Assembly (NCBI GenBank): GCA_029259695.1
Contig: JAJDEQ010000204.1
Span: 1 to 37,225 of the forward strand
Direction: 5' to 3'
Length of the DNA stretch: 37,225 nucleotides
From: Planctomycetota bacterium
GTDB lineage: Bacteria > Planctomycetota > B15-G4
Both the position numbers and the translations under genes were made by a program. This document shows positions 8,001 through 16,345 of the stretch, piece by piece; within the stretch, counting starts at the first letter, position 1; each line of letters begins with the position of its first letter. Under the pieces are notes generated by a model. It saw only the letters and a program-made list of their open reading frames with translations, did not search any database and was not told the DNA's origin.

Positions 8001-10184
8001 GTGCATCGACGCCCGATCCTGGCCGTTTCCCTTGTTCTCGCCCTCGCCGCCCCGACCGCCTTCGGGCAGACCGTGCGTGGTGGATCCCTGCAACCCGCCC
8101 CGGAGCAGCTGCTGCGGGATGCCGTGGGTGACCTGGACGGCTTGCGGGTCGATCTGGCCCGGGACGGCTCGGGCGACCTGAACCGGGTGGCCGGCCGGGT
8201 GACGCTGCAAGGCGCCGACCTGGCCCAGCGCATGGCCGACTTCGAGGCTCGCCTCGCGCCGCTGTTCGGCGTGCGTGACGGCGTCGAGCTGGGCGCGGCG
8301 GACGTGCTGCGCAACCACACGGAAGGCGGCGCCCAGCGCGTGCGCCTGCCGCAACTGGTCCACGGCCACGAGGTCATGGGCCACGGCCTGAGCCTGCGCC
8401 TCGACGCGGCGGGCAACGCCGAGCTGATCCACGGCGTCGTGTCCGCCGACGCCGCCGAGCTGGCCGCTCCGACGGTCGGCGCCGACAGCGCGCGCGACAT
8501 GGCCGAGACGGCCCTGGCCGCCATGGGCCATGCGCCCGACGAGTTCATGGGCGCGCCCATGGTGCACCCCGTGGCGCGCATCAGCGCCGGCGGCCCGCGC
8601 CTGCTGCACCGTGTGGAAGTCGTCACCCGTTCGGGCATGACGCCGTGGGTGATCGAGATCGACGCCTACACCGGCGGCATCGTGCGCAGCTTCATCCAGC
8701 GCGAGACGGGCGCCGGCGCGTTCCAGTGGGACGGCGTCACGACCGACTTCAAGACCGGCAAGGGCAAGGGCCTGGTCTACCGCACGGTCAAGAACGCCCG
8801 GGCCGAGAAGGACACCGGCTCCAGCCTGAAGAACCTGATCGTCGAGACGATCATCCCCGGCGTGGCCGACGACGGCATGCTCACCGGTCGCTACTCGCAG
8901 GTCTTCAACGCCGACGGCATCTTCATCGTGAGCGCGCTGCACGACTTCAGCAGCGCCGACGACAGCGAGCAGGTGCTGGGCGGCGTGATCCTCGAGAGCG
9001 AGGTCTTCGACCACGTCAACACCTACTACTGGCTCGACCGCATGGGCGGCTTCTTCTCCAAGCTGCTCGGTGACTTCGGCGCCGACTACGCCATGCCCGC
9101 CCTGGCCAACTTCGACGACGGCGGCCTGGGTTTCGCCAACGCCTTCTACTCGCCGCTCGATCTCGACGGCCCGGACGGCTACCCCGCCGGCTACTTCGTG
9201 TTCGGTGACTTCGACAACATCACCGGCGACCAGATGGACGACATGTCGCGCGATCCCACGATCGTGTGCCACGAGTACACCCACGGCGTGGTGGACCAGG
9301 AAGGCGTCATCCTGGGTCAGGACGAACTCGACACGCCGCCGCGCGCCGTCAACGAAGCCATCGCCGACTTCGCCGCCGGCTCGTTCCTGAAGGAACCCGC
9401 CGTGGGCCCGGTGTTCATGCAGCACTCGGCCGCCGATCTGGTGGGCCTCGAGGGCGACAGCCTGCGTCACCTCGAGAACGAGCGCACGATGACGGACAAC
9501 CTGTTCGACATCCTGGGCTTCACCACCGACCTGCCCGAGGAGCACGAGGCCGGCGCGATCTTCGGCGCGGCCCTGTGGCGCACGCGCCAGGCGATCAAGC
9601 AGAAGAGCGCCGACCGGCTCGTGTTCGAGACCATGGCCGACTGGCCCCAGAGCGCCGCCGAGGTGGGCTTCCCGGTGGTCGACACGGACAACGCGGACGA
9701 CGCCTACCACGTGTTCTTCTACGAGTGCCTCGAGGCCATGCTCGACCACCAGGTCGACAACCTGGGCAAGAAGGGCCTGAAGAACGCCACCCGCACCCTG
9801 GGCGCCTTCCTGGCCCACGGCATCAGCGGCACGCGCCCCGACACGATCTACACCTTCGACAACCTCGAGAAGGGCCTCGCCGCCAACTTCGCCAGCGAGT
9901 TCCTGGGCAGCATCGACGAGCACGTGTTCTCGATCGAGATGGCCCCCGAGCAGAAGATCTCGATCACCGTCACGGGTGACAAGAAGGACGCCACGCAGGT
10001 GGACTTCGCCTTCGACGACGGCCCCGGCGACTTCACCTACACCAAGGACGCCGTTGTTGCACCCACGGGAACGAAGATCGCCCAGAAGAACATCGAGGTC
10101 GTGAACGGCGGCACGTACACCGTCACCATCGCCAACCCCGGCGGCGAAGGCGGTCGCTACAAGCTGAAGCTGAAGCTGAAGTAG
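8001..10184 (+). CDS. Secreted thermolysin/fungalysin-type zinc metallopeptidase
   Basis: A 727-residue exported protease. Start is GTG at 8001, seven bases after GGAG; it gives a clean signal peptide (residues 1 to about 22, ending AFG). Residues about 85-150 form a fungalysin/thermolysin propeptide (FTP) domain (RLPQLVHGHEVMGHGLSLRL). The zinc site is His424-Glu425-Tyr-Thr-His428 in CHEYTHGVVDQ, with a downstream NEAIADF (Glu452, third zinc ligand) and EAGAIFGAALWRTRQ. The layout is that of families M4/M36, with the HEYTHG form closer to M36 and NEAIAD closer to M4. Residues 641-727 resemble a PPC-type beta-sandwich often found at the end of secreted peptidases, ending in a Lys-Leu repeat. 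A long open frame on the opposite strand is spurious. Confidence 0.9.
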   Translation: MHRRPILAVSLVLALAAPTAFGQTVRGGSLQPAPEQLLRDAVGDLDGLRVDLARDGSGDLNRVAGRVTLQGADLAQRMADFEARLAPLFGVRDGVELGAADVLRNHTEGGAQRVRLPQLVHGHEVMGHGLSLRLDAAGNAELIHGVVSADAAELAAPTVGADSARDMAETALAAMGHAPDEFMGAPMVHPVARISAGGPRLLHRVEVVTRSGMTPWVIEIDAYTGGIVRSFIQRETGAGAFQWDGVTTDFKTGKGKGLVYRTVKNARAEKDTGSSLKNLIVETIIPGVADDGMLTGRYSQVFNADGIFIVSALHDFSSADDSEQVLGGVILESEVFDHVNTYYWLDRMGGFFSKLLGDFGADYAMPALANFDDGGLGFANAFYSPLDLDGPDGYPAGYFVFGDFDNITGDQMDDMSRDPTIVCHEYTHGVVDQEGVILGQDELDTPPRAVNEAIADFAAGSFLKEPAVGPVFMQHSAADLVGLEGDSLRHLENERTMTDNLFDILGFTTDLPEEHEAGAIFGAALWRTRQAIKQKSADRLVFETMADWPQSAAEVGFPVVDTDNADDAYHVFFYECLEAMLDHQVDNLGKKGLKNATRTLGAFLAHGISGTRPDTIYTFDNLEKGLAANFASEFLGSIDEHVFSIEMAPEQKISITVTGDKKDATQVDFAFDDGPGDFTYTKDAVVAPTGTKIAQKNIEVVNGGTYTVTIANPGGEGGRYKLKLKLK

Positions 10185-10214
10185 CAGCCGTCAGCAACAG
10201 ACCGACGTCGTACG

Positions 10215-10246
10215 AGCGGGCGCGTGAGACAACTCACGCGCTCGCT
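10215..10246. terminator. Bidirectional terminator hairpin
   Basis: AGCGGGCGCGTGAG (10215-10228) pairs with CTCACGCGCTCGCT (10233-10246) over 14 bp with one G-T wobble and a four-base ACAA loop. It sits between the converging metallopeptidase and carboxypeptidase-regulatory-domain genes, 31 bases after one stop and 6 after the other. Stem length and placement fit a shared terminator; a U-tract is lacking. Confidence 0.65.
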
Positions 10247-10251
10247 GGCGT

Positions 10252-11640
10252 TCAGTTGTTCGCCTTCAACGTCACCTCGACCACCCAGGTGTTGCTGGCG
10301 GCGTCGTACTTGGAGACGCTGGGCAGCGGGGCGGAGAAGGGACGGTAGTCCTCCGACTCGACGACGAGCATCGACTCGGAGGGCGGGGCGGTCTCGAGGC
10401 TGAACTCGAACGTCCCGTCCTCGTCGCTCCAGTCGTTGTCGTAGACGCCGTTCTCCAGGCCCAGCCAGCCCCGGTAGAAGACGACCATGATGTCGGCGCC
10501 GTCGACGGGGTTGCCCTCGGCGTCGCGCACGATGCCGCGCAGGCTGGCGGCGTCGCCCACGCGGATCTCGATCGGGCCGCTGATCGGCGGGCTGATCGGG
10601 TACACCGTCGGTGCGTTGTCGTAGGTCTCCACGTGCAGCCAGGCGCCTTCGAGCGGCACGTCGAGCGGATCGATCTCGAAGCTGCCGTCGTCCTCGGTGA
10701 ACTCCCAGTCGTGGTCGTCCTCGAACACGAGCCAGTCCGAGCCCAGGGTGACGGTGGCGTCCCCCACGGGCGCGCCGGCCGCGTCGACCACCCGACCGAT
10801 GATCGGGCGTGACTCGACCAGGTAGATGTCGAGCTTGTAGTCGTCGGTGCCGAGCAGATCGAGCGGGCCCACCACGGTGGACTGCTGCTCCCACGTGCGG
10901 CACCACACGAGCACGTCGCGCGGCGGGATCTCGGGCAGCTCCATGCTGTAGAAGCCGTTGGCGTCGGTGTCGGTGAAGTCCTCCTCGATCACCCAGGCGG
11001 ACAGCACCGAGCCCACCGACACCTCGGCACCCTCCACCGGCATGTTCGTGGTGCGGTCGATCACCAGACCCGACAGGCGCGGCGCGAAGGACGCCTGCAG
11101 TTCGATCTCCACGGCCGGCTCACCCGCCGAGTGGGTCACCTGCTGCCCCGACCACGCGGGCAGGATCGTGCGCGTCTCGCCGTGACTGTCGGCCGCACTG
11201 GCGGAACTGCCCACGCCCCATCCGGCGGCCAGCGTGCCGTCGTAGTAGATCTCGAAGTAGCCCTGCTCGTTGACCTCCGACCAGTCGACGTCGTCGCCGT
11301 TCTGGTCGTAGAGCGTCATCTCGAAGTCGGTCAGGTCGGTGTCGTCGCCCGGGGCGCGCAGGAAGCCGCGCACGAAGACCGGATCGGCGTTCGAGAGCAC
11401 GTCGCCGAAGTCGCCCATGGGCGGCGTGTCGGGCGTCTCGGTCATGATCGGCACGGCGGCTGCCGGCTCGCTGGTCGGCAGCTCCACCGGGTCGGGGAGT
11501 TCGGGCTGCGTCGCCTCGACCACGCGGGTGTCGGTGGCGCCGGGCCCCGTGTCATCGGTCTCGAGCAGACCGAACACGAACCAGCCCACCAGGGCGACGA
11601 CGATGACGATGGCGCCAACGAGCAAGCGGCGATTGTTCAT
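10252..11640 (-). CDS. Membrane-anchored protein with carboxypeptidase-regulatory-like domains
   Basis: This 462-residue protein has one N-terminal transmembrane segment (LLVGAIVIVVALVGWFVFGL), a Thr/Pro/Glu-rich stalk to about residue 90, then several beta-sandwich domains of the carboxypeptidase-regulatory-like/SdrD-B type. The repeated signature is seen three times: GLVIDRTTNMPVEGAEVSVG, GRVVDAAGAPVGDATVTLG and GIVRDAEGNPVDGADIMVV, each followed by D-G-F/S-F-E or Y-S strands. Such domains are structural or carbohydrate-binding; no catalytic domain is present. It is strongly acidic. Start ATG at 11640 with GGAG eight bases upstream. It probably stands on the outer face of the cytoplasmic membrane or in the periplasm. 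Ligand unknown. Confidence 0.82.
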   Translation of the reverse strand: MNNRRLLVGAIVIVVALVGWFVFGLLETDDTGPGATDTRVVEATQPELPDPVELPTSEPAAAVPIMTETPDTPPMGDFGDVLSNADPVFVRGFLRAPGDDTDLTDFEMTLYDQNGDDVDWSEVNEQGYFEIYYDGTLAAGWGVGSSASAADSHGETRTILPAWSGQQVTHSAGEPAVEIELQASFAPRLSGLVIDRTTNMPVEGAEVSVGSVLSAWVIEEDFTDTDANGFYSMELPEIPPRDVLVWCRTWEQQSTVVGPLDLLGTDDYKLDIYLVESRPIIGRVVDAAGAPVGDATVTLGSDWLVFEDDHDWEFTEDDGSFEIDPLDVPLEGAWLHVETYDNAPTVYPISPPISGPIEIRVGDAASLRGIVRDAEGNPVDGADIMVVFYRGWLGLENGVYDNDWSDEDGTFEFSLETAPPSESMLVVESEDYRPFSAPLPSVSKYDAASNTWVVEVTLKANN

Positions 11641-11825
11641 GGGTGCGTCTCCGTGTCCCCCGGCTCCTGACCGAGTGGCTGCCCCGGTGTGTCCCCCGGG
11701 TTCGCGCCGCCCGGGGCCGTGGGCCCGGGGCTGCTTGGACGAACGTCGAGGCCGGCGACTTGCCGCCAGTTACGAGGGATCGCTGCTGCGATCAGGGCGA
11801 TTGTAGCCCCAGTCACCCCGCCGCT

Positions 11826-12758
11826 TCAGCCCTCCTGCGACGCGCTTTCCGCCTTCCGCCAACGGCGCCGCTCGCGCCACAGGCTCCACAGGGAGGCCCC
11901 CTCCATGTAGGCGCGACGCCAGTACAGGCCGCCGGGGCCGTCCGGGGCGTAGCCGCGCCGCTCCATGCGCGCGCCCAGCAGCCGCTCCAGGACGCGCACC
12001 TCACGCGGCTCCAGCTCCTCGCGCCAGCGCTCCACGGCGTCGGTGGTGAGGCCCTTCACGGTCCGGCCGAAGCTGGAGTTGGCGGCCCAGTCCTCGCCCC
12101 GCCGGGACGGCGCGAGCAGCGAGTCGTTCCAGGCGATGCCCAGGTGCTCGGCCGCGGCGCGCATGGTCTGCTCGGGGGCGGCCACCAGGTCCTCGTAGCG
12201 GAAGACCCGGAAGTGCGGGAGTTCCTGCTCGAACTGGCGCGTGAGCGCGTCGGCCGTGGCCCAGCGGCGGCAGAACGCCCGGACCGACACGGTCCCGGCC
12301 CGGCCCCAGCGCTTGTGCTGACTGGAGAGCACGGCGCGCGGGTCGCGCAGCATGCACACGAAGCGCGTGTCGGCGCCGAACGCGCGGGCGATCAGGGGCA
12401 CGCTGCGCAGGTGTTTGGGCGTCTTCTCCACCCACATGCTCTCGGTCGGGCGCGGCGGACGGGCGCGCCGCACGCCGGCCACCAGGCCCAGCAGCGCCGT
12501 GCGCATGTCGGTGGGCCCGCGGATGTGCGCGCGCATCTCGCTCTCGAGCAGGTCCCGTTCAGACGTGCCCTCGGGGAACAGGGTGCCGTAGCGCGAGTTC
12601 CCGAGCAGCTCGCTCACGGGATCGGCTGCGCCGCACCAGTCGAGCACCTTCGACTCGTAGGGCAGCACGCTCAGCTCGGGGTGGTCGTCGAGCAGCGAGA
12701 CGAACAGGGACGTGCCCGAGCGGGCCACACCCACGATGAAGGCTGCCCGATCGGCCAT
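11826..12758 (-). CDS. Sulfotransferase family protein
   Basis: A PAPS-dependent sulfotransferase-like protein of 310 residues. The 5'-phosphosulfate loop is FIVGVARSGTSLF (Arg13, Ser14, Gly15, Thr16) and the 3'-phosphate site is CMLRDPRAVLSS. EKTPKHLR and VFRYEDLVAAPEQTM are further family landmarks. These enzymes move sulfate from PAPS to carbohydrate, lipid or protein hydroxyls; the target is unknown. Start ATG 12758 has AAGGAGG about 11 bases upstream. It lies 61 bases downstream of the acyl-CoA dehydrogenase on the same strand, so co-transcription is possible although no functional link is evident. The 185 bases between it and the upstream end of the next minus-strand gene show no coding signal. 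Confidence 0.88.
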   Translation of the reverse strand: MADRAAFIVGVARSGTSLFVSLLDDHPELSVLPYESKVLDWCGAADPVSELLGNSRYGTLFPEGTSERDLLESEMRAHIRGPTDMRTALLGLVAGVRRARPPRPTESMWVEKTPKHLRSVPLIARAFGADTRFVCMLRDPRAVLSSQHKRWGRAGTVSVRAFCRRWATADALTRQFEQELPHFRVFRYEDLVAAPEQTMRAAAEHLGIAWNDSLLAPSRRGEDWAANSSFGRTVKGLTTDAVERWREELEPREVRVLERLLGARMERRGYAPDGPGGLYWRRAYMEGASLWSLWRERRRWRKAESASQEG

Positions 12759-12819
12759 GCCGTCGCTGACCTCCTTGTCTGCGCTGCCGGTGTCGGCGCC
12801 GCTCGCGTTCCGCCCCGGC

Positions 12820-13989
12820 TCAGGCGAACGCGGCGATGCCGGTGACGTCCTGACCCAGGATCAGGGTGTGGATGTCGTAGGTGCCCTCGTAGGTGTTCAC
12901 CGACTCGAGGTTGCACATGTGGCGCATGCACTGGTACTCGGCCGTGATGCCGTTGGCGCCCAGCATGTCCCGGGCCACCCGGGCGATCTCGAGCGCACGG
13001 CCCACGTTGTTGCGCTTGGCCATGGACACGTGCTGCGGGCGCACCTTGCCGGCCTCCTTGAGCTTGCCCAGGCGCCACACGAGCAACTGGCCCTTGGTGA
13101 TCTCGGTGACCATGTTGGCCAGCTTCTGCTGCACGAGCTGGAAACCCGCCAGGGGCTTGCCGAACTGCTCGCGGCCCTTGGTGTACTCGAGCGCCTCGTC
13201 GTAGCAGGCCATGGCGGCGCCGAGTCCGCCCCAGGCGATGCCGTAGCGCGCCTGGCTCAGGCAGCCGAGCGGCCCCTTGAGGCCGGTGACACCCGGCAGG
13301 CGGTTGGCGTCGGGAATGCGCACGTCCTCGAACACCAGCTCGCTGGTCACCGACGCGCGCAGGCTGTACTTGCGCTTCTGCTCGGGCGCGCTGAAGCCGG
13401 GCGTCCCCTTCTCCACCAGGAAGCCCTGGATGCCCTCGTCGGTGCGGGCCCAGACCACGGCCACGTCGGAGATGGTGCCGTTGGTGATCCACATCTTGGC
13501 GCCGTTGATGATCCAGTCGCCGCCGTCCTGCTTGGCGTGCGTCACCATGCCGGCGGGGTTCGACCCGTGGTCGGGCTCGGTCAGGCCGAAGCAACCGATC
13601 TTCTCGCCCTTGGCCATGGCCGGCAGCCACTTGGCTTTCTGCTCCTCGCTGCCGTACGCGAAGATCGGCCACATGACCAGCGAGCCCTGCACCGACACGA
13701 ACGAGCGGATGCCCGAGTCGCCGCGCTCCAGCTCCTGCATGATCAGGCCGTAGGCCACCGGACCGAGACCCGCGCCGCCGTACTCCTCGGGCAGGTTGGG
13801 ACCGAGCAACCCGAGCTCACCCACCTGCGGGATGATCTCCATCGGGAAGCGGCCCTCTTCGTAGCACTCGCCGATGATGGGCATGATCGCTTCGGACACG
13901 AAGTCGCGCGTGGTGTCGCGCACCATGCGCTCCTCCTCGGTGAGGAGGTCGTCGAGTTCGTAGTAGTCCACGCCGCGGTAGTCGCTCAT
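12820..13989 (-). CDS. gcdH: Glutaryl-CoA dehydrogenase-like acyl-CoA dehydrogenase
   Basis: FAD-dependent acyl-CoA dehydrogenase of 389 residues, closely matching the glutaryl-CoA dehydrogenase group, which converts glutaryl-CoA to crotonyl-CoA and CO2 in lysine and tryptophan breakdown. Visible family motifs are SVQGSLVMWPIFAYGSEEQK, IGCFGLTEPDHGSNP (FAD/substrate binding), ARYGIAWGGLGAAM, and NTYEGTYDIHTLILG near the end, with Glu368 as the expected catalytic base. Start ATG at 13989; no strong ribosome-binding site is evident, but the protein begins as expected for the family and the longer upstream frame is low-complexity. No glutarate-pathway neighbours are visible. It diverges from the EI24 gene across a 250-base spacer. 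Confidence 0.92.
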   Translation of the reverse strand: MSDYRGVDYYELDDLLTEEERMVRDTTRDFVSEAIMPIIGECYEEGRFPMEIIPQVGELGLLGPNLPEEYGGAGLGPVAYGLIMQELERGDSGIRSFVSVQGSLVMWPIFAYGSEEQKAKWLPAMAKGEKIGCFGLTEPDHGSNPAGMVTHAKQDGGDWIINGAKMWITNGTISDVAVVWARTDEGIQGFLVEKGTPGFSAPEQKRKYSLRASVTSELVFEDVRIPDANRLPGVTGLKGPLGCLSQARYGIAWGGLGAAMACYDEALEYTKGREQFGKPLAGFQLVQQKLANMVTEITKGQLLVWRLGKLKEAGKVRPQHVSMAKRNNVGRALEIARVARDMLGANGITAEYQCMRHMCNLESVNTYEGTYDIHTLILGQDVTGIAAFA

Positions 13990-14239
13990 CTGTCGCTGTC
14001 TCGGGTCGCTGTGATCGGTGACGTCGCCGCTCGGGGCGCCGTCGTGGTGCAGTCGGTTCAGGCTGTCGGTCGGGGTGTCGTGGGCACGGGGGCCGGTCGT
14101 GATCGGACCGGAGTGCCCGGGGACGGGGCGACCGGGTCTCCCGACCAGGGCCCCGAACGGTGTCTTGAGCGGGGCGTGTCGGGTGCGCCGAACAAGGCTT
14201 CTCGACCGAGAAGTCGAGCCGCCCATAATAGCAAGCCAG
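13990..14239. promoter_or_regulatory. Divergent control region with nested inverted repeats
   Basis: This 250-base spacer separates the divergent gcdH and EI24 genes. Near the EI24 side CTTCTC/GAGAAG (14198-14203, 14208-14213) and CTCGAC/GTCGAG (14201-14206, 14213-14218) are overlapping inverted repeats. They are followed by CATAAT (14224-14229), a close match to a -10 hexamer and unusual in this GC-rich DNA. The ATG at 14240 has no Shine-Dalgarno sequence, so transcription from this hexamer would give a nearly leaderless mRNA. This is prediction only. Confidence 0.4.
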
Positions 14240-15079
14240 ATGAGCTCCCGTCCTGCATCCGAACGCACCCGCTGCTGGCGCTGCGGCAACCTGCCCGCGG
14301 CCGGGGAGCCCCCCCTGCCCTGCCCCCGCTGCGACACCCGGGGCTCTCCCCGAAAGCGCGGCCCGGGCTTCGTGGGCGGCCTCCTGGCCGTCTTCCGGGG
14401 CTTCGGCTTCCTGGGCAAGCACCCCGCGCTGTGGAAGTGGCTGGTGCTGCCCCTGGTCCTCAACGCCGCGATCTTCGGCGTGATCAGCTGGTGGTCCTGG
14501 GGCCACGCCGCGCAGTTCGTGCCCGACATGACCCAACCCTGGGAGGGTTTCTGGAGCTGGATGGACTGGCTGCGCGCCTCGCTCCAGTGGCTGCTGCCCA
14601 ACCTGATGCTGGTAGTGGTGGTCCTGGCCTCGCTGGTCACCACCCTGCTCGTGTCCGGCGTGGTCAATGCCCCCTTCTACGACCTGCTCAGCGAGAAGAC
14701 CGAGGTCATGGCGCTGAACAAGCCCGAGCTCGAACGCTCCTGGGCGAAGTTCGTGCCCGACATCTTCAGCTCCACCCTGGCCGCGCTGATCATCGTGGTG
14801 CGCCAGGTGATCGTGATGGGCGTGCTGTTCCTGCTCAGCTTCACCGCCATCGGCGCGCCGCTGTTCATCGTCGCCGGATTCTTCTTCACCGGCTACGCGC
14901 TGGCCGACGTGCCCATGGCCCGCAAGCGCTACGCCGCGTCCGAGCGCATCACCTGGGGCCGCAGCCACTGGCTGCACCTGGTGGGCGTGGGCCTGCCGAT
15001 CAACCTGGTGCCGGTGCTCGCACCGTTCGGCATCGTGGGCGCGACGCTGGCGTACCTGGAGCAGCCGGACAAGGGGTAG
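14240..15079 (+). CDS. EI24/CysZ-like membrane protein with N-terminal zinc ribbon
   Basis: A 279-residue membrane protein. Residues 11-31 form a compact zinc ribbon with two Cys pairs (CWRCGN and CPRCD). The rest is an EI24 domain with about five hydrophobic segments, including WKWLVLPLVLNAAIFGVISW, LMLVVVVLASLVTTLLVSGV, NAPFYDLLSEKTE, VIVMGVLFLLSFTAIG and a closing hairpin around LVPVLAPFGIVGATL. EI24 proteins include CysZ, a sulfate permease, and TP53-induced EI24; in many bacteria their role is unknown. The ATG at 14240 is the first codon that places the zinc ribbon at the N-terminus; a frame from 14018 is open but starts in low-complexity sequence. With a sulfotransferase 1.5 kb away a sulfate role is possible but unsupported. 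Confidence 0.8.
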   Translation: MSSRPASERTRCWRCGNLPAAGEPPLPCPRCDTRGSPRKRGPGFVGGLLAVFRGFGFLGKHPALWKWLVLPLVLNAAIFGVISWWSWGHAAQFVPDMTQPWEGFWSWMDWLRASLQWLLPNLMLVVVVLASLVTTLLVSGVVNAPFYDLLSEKTEVMALNKPELERSWAKFVPDIFSSTLAALIIVVRQVIVMGVLFLLSFTAIGAPLFIVAGFFFTGYALADVPMARKRYAASERITWGRSHWLHLVGVGLPINLVPVLAPFGIVGATLAYLEQPDKG

Positions 15080-15261
15080 GGGCACGAGTCGGTCGCCCGG
15101 GGGGTCCCAGGCCGCGCAGCGTCGAGGACCACCAAGACGAGCAAGGGGAGCGTTCCGCGCATGCACCGTCTCCGTGTCTCGCTCGATCTCGCCGGGGGCT
15201 CGGCAACCCGGCCATTGTCATCCGCGACTCGTCAGGAAGCGACAGCGCGGCGGAGACGGCG

Positions 15262-16308
15262 TCAGCCGACGGTCCGGGAGCGTTCCCCCAGGAACTCACG
15301 GAAGCCACTGGTGACGAAGCGACACTCCGGGAACAGCAGCCGGTAACGCCACTCCGTGGCCGGGTCGGGGCGGTGTTGGATGACGGTGATGGACAACTCG
15401 TCGTGCTCGCGGCTGCTGTAGGCCCGCTGGAGCAGCGCGCGAATGGCGTAGTCCTCGGGCGGCAGGGAGTAGCCCGCCAGGATCCACTGGCGTGACCGGC
15501 GCATGACCTCGAGCGCGCTCTGCCAGATGGAGAGCAAGCCCGGGCTGCGGATCTCCCTCACGAACGAGGGCGCCACGAGCACCGGACACAGTGGGGCGTA
15601 CTCGCAATGACACGTGTTGCCGTCCGTGATCTCCCGGCGGAAGCCGAGCGCGTTGATGTCCGCCACCCGGTTGATGTAGATGGCGTCGCAGGCGGGACAC
15701 CGCAGCCAGTTGAGCGAACCGTGCAACTTGAGGATCGACAGACCCGGTTTCGCCGGGCGCTGGACCATGTGTCCGCTCTGCACGGCGCGCCAGCTCATGC
15801 CGAAGTCGATCCGCTCCGTGATCCCCCGTCGGCGCGCCTCCTTAAGCAGCGCGAAGTCACACAGGGTGTCGTAGTTGGTCGAGACCATCGCGAAGGGCTC
15901 GTTCCCCGAGAAGGCCCAGCGAGCGAGGTCGTGGAGACTCCCGGCTCGATCCTCGCCCGTCCCGTCGGCTGCAGACGAGGAGGCGAGCGTCTCCGCGATG
16001 GCCTGGTCCATGAGCAGCCGGAACTCGGCCAACTCCTCGCCGTTCATCCGCTTGCCGAGCGCGCTGTTGTTGGCGATCAGGTGGTCGACGAGCGAGAGCG
16101 CGTCGGTGATCAGCGGGAACAAGCGCCCAGCGTCCAGCTCGACGTCTCCTTCCACGAGTGCGTCCAGTCCGGGGAACAGGCGTCGCAGGTAGTCGCCCAG
16201 GGTGCCGTCATGACCGCCTCGCCAGACCCGCGGCAGGATCTCTCGCGTCAACGGAAGGCCGTAGGCGTGGGAGACTCCCGCGCCCGTGAACAGCGTCGTT
16301 CCCGACAT
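15262..16308 (-). CDS. SIR2-like putative NAD-cleaving protein with zinc ribbon
   Basis: A 348-residue SIR2-family protein. The NAD-binding motif is TLFTGAGVSHAYGLPLT (residues 5-21); the catalytic-type motifs TNYDTL (Asn145, Asp147) and LKLHGSLNWL (His196) follow. A zinc site is inserted directly after the latter: Cys204, Cys207, Cys233, Cys235, Cys241. The last part, around ILAGYSLPPEDYAIRALLQ, is the usual SIR2-like C-terminal strand and helix. Bacterial SIR2-like proteins of this kind often act as NADases in anti-phage abortive infection, but others are not defensive, and no sensor domain or partner gene is visible. Start ATG at 16308 with GGGGAG about five bases upstream; the frame is open 30 codons further but lacks a site. 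The 182 bases after it, to the EI24 stop, show no coding signal. Confidence 0.8.
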   Translation of the reverse strand: MSGTTLFTGAGVSHAYGLPLTREILPRVWRGGHDGTLGDYLRRLFPGLDALVEGDVELDAGRLFPLITDALSLVDHLIANNSALGKRMNGEELAEFRLLMDQAIAETLASSSAADGTGEDRAGSLHDLARWAFSGNEPFAMVSTNYDTLCDFALLKEARRRGITERIDFGMSWRAVQSGHMVQRPAKPGLSILKLHGSLNWLRCPACDAIYINRVADINALGFRREITDGNTCHCEYAPLCPVLVAPSFVREIRSPGLLSIWQSALEVMRRSRQWILAGYSLPPEDYAIRALLQRAYSSREHDELSITVIQHRPDPATEWRYRLLFPECRFVTSGFREFLGERSRTVG

Positions 16309-16345
16309 GTCTCTCCCCCTCGCGTCGGCGGGCGGCCCACCTTGC

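Noticed and set aside
7941..9923. A 660-codon open frame antisense to the metallopeptidase
   Set aside because: The plus-strand gene has signal peptide, zinc site and domains; the antisense product has no recognisable motif.
13990..14667. N-terminal extension of gcdH up to 14667
   Set aside because: The extension is Arg/Pro/Thr-rich and antisense to the EI24 gene; ATG at 13989 gives the normal family length.
12712..15495. A 927-codon plus-strand open frame across gcdH and the EI24 gene
   Set aside because: It is antisense to clear gcdH motifs and out of frame with EI24; composition artefact.
15262..16308. Thoeris-type defence locus
   Set aside because: No TIR-domain ThsB or SLOG-bearing ThsA partner is visible; only a SIR2-like domain is present.
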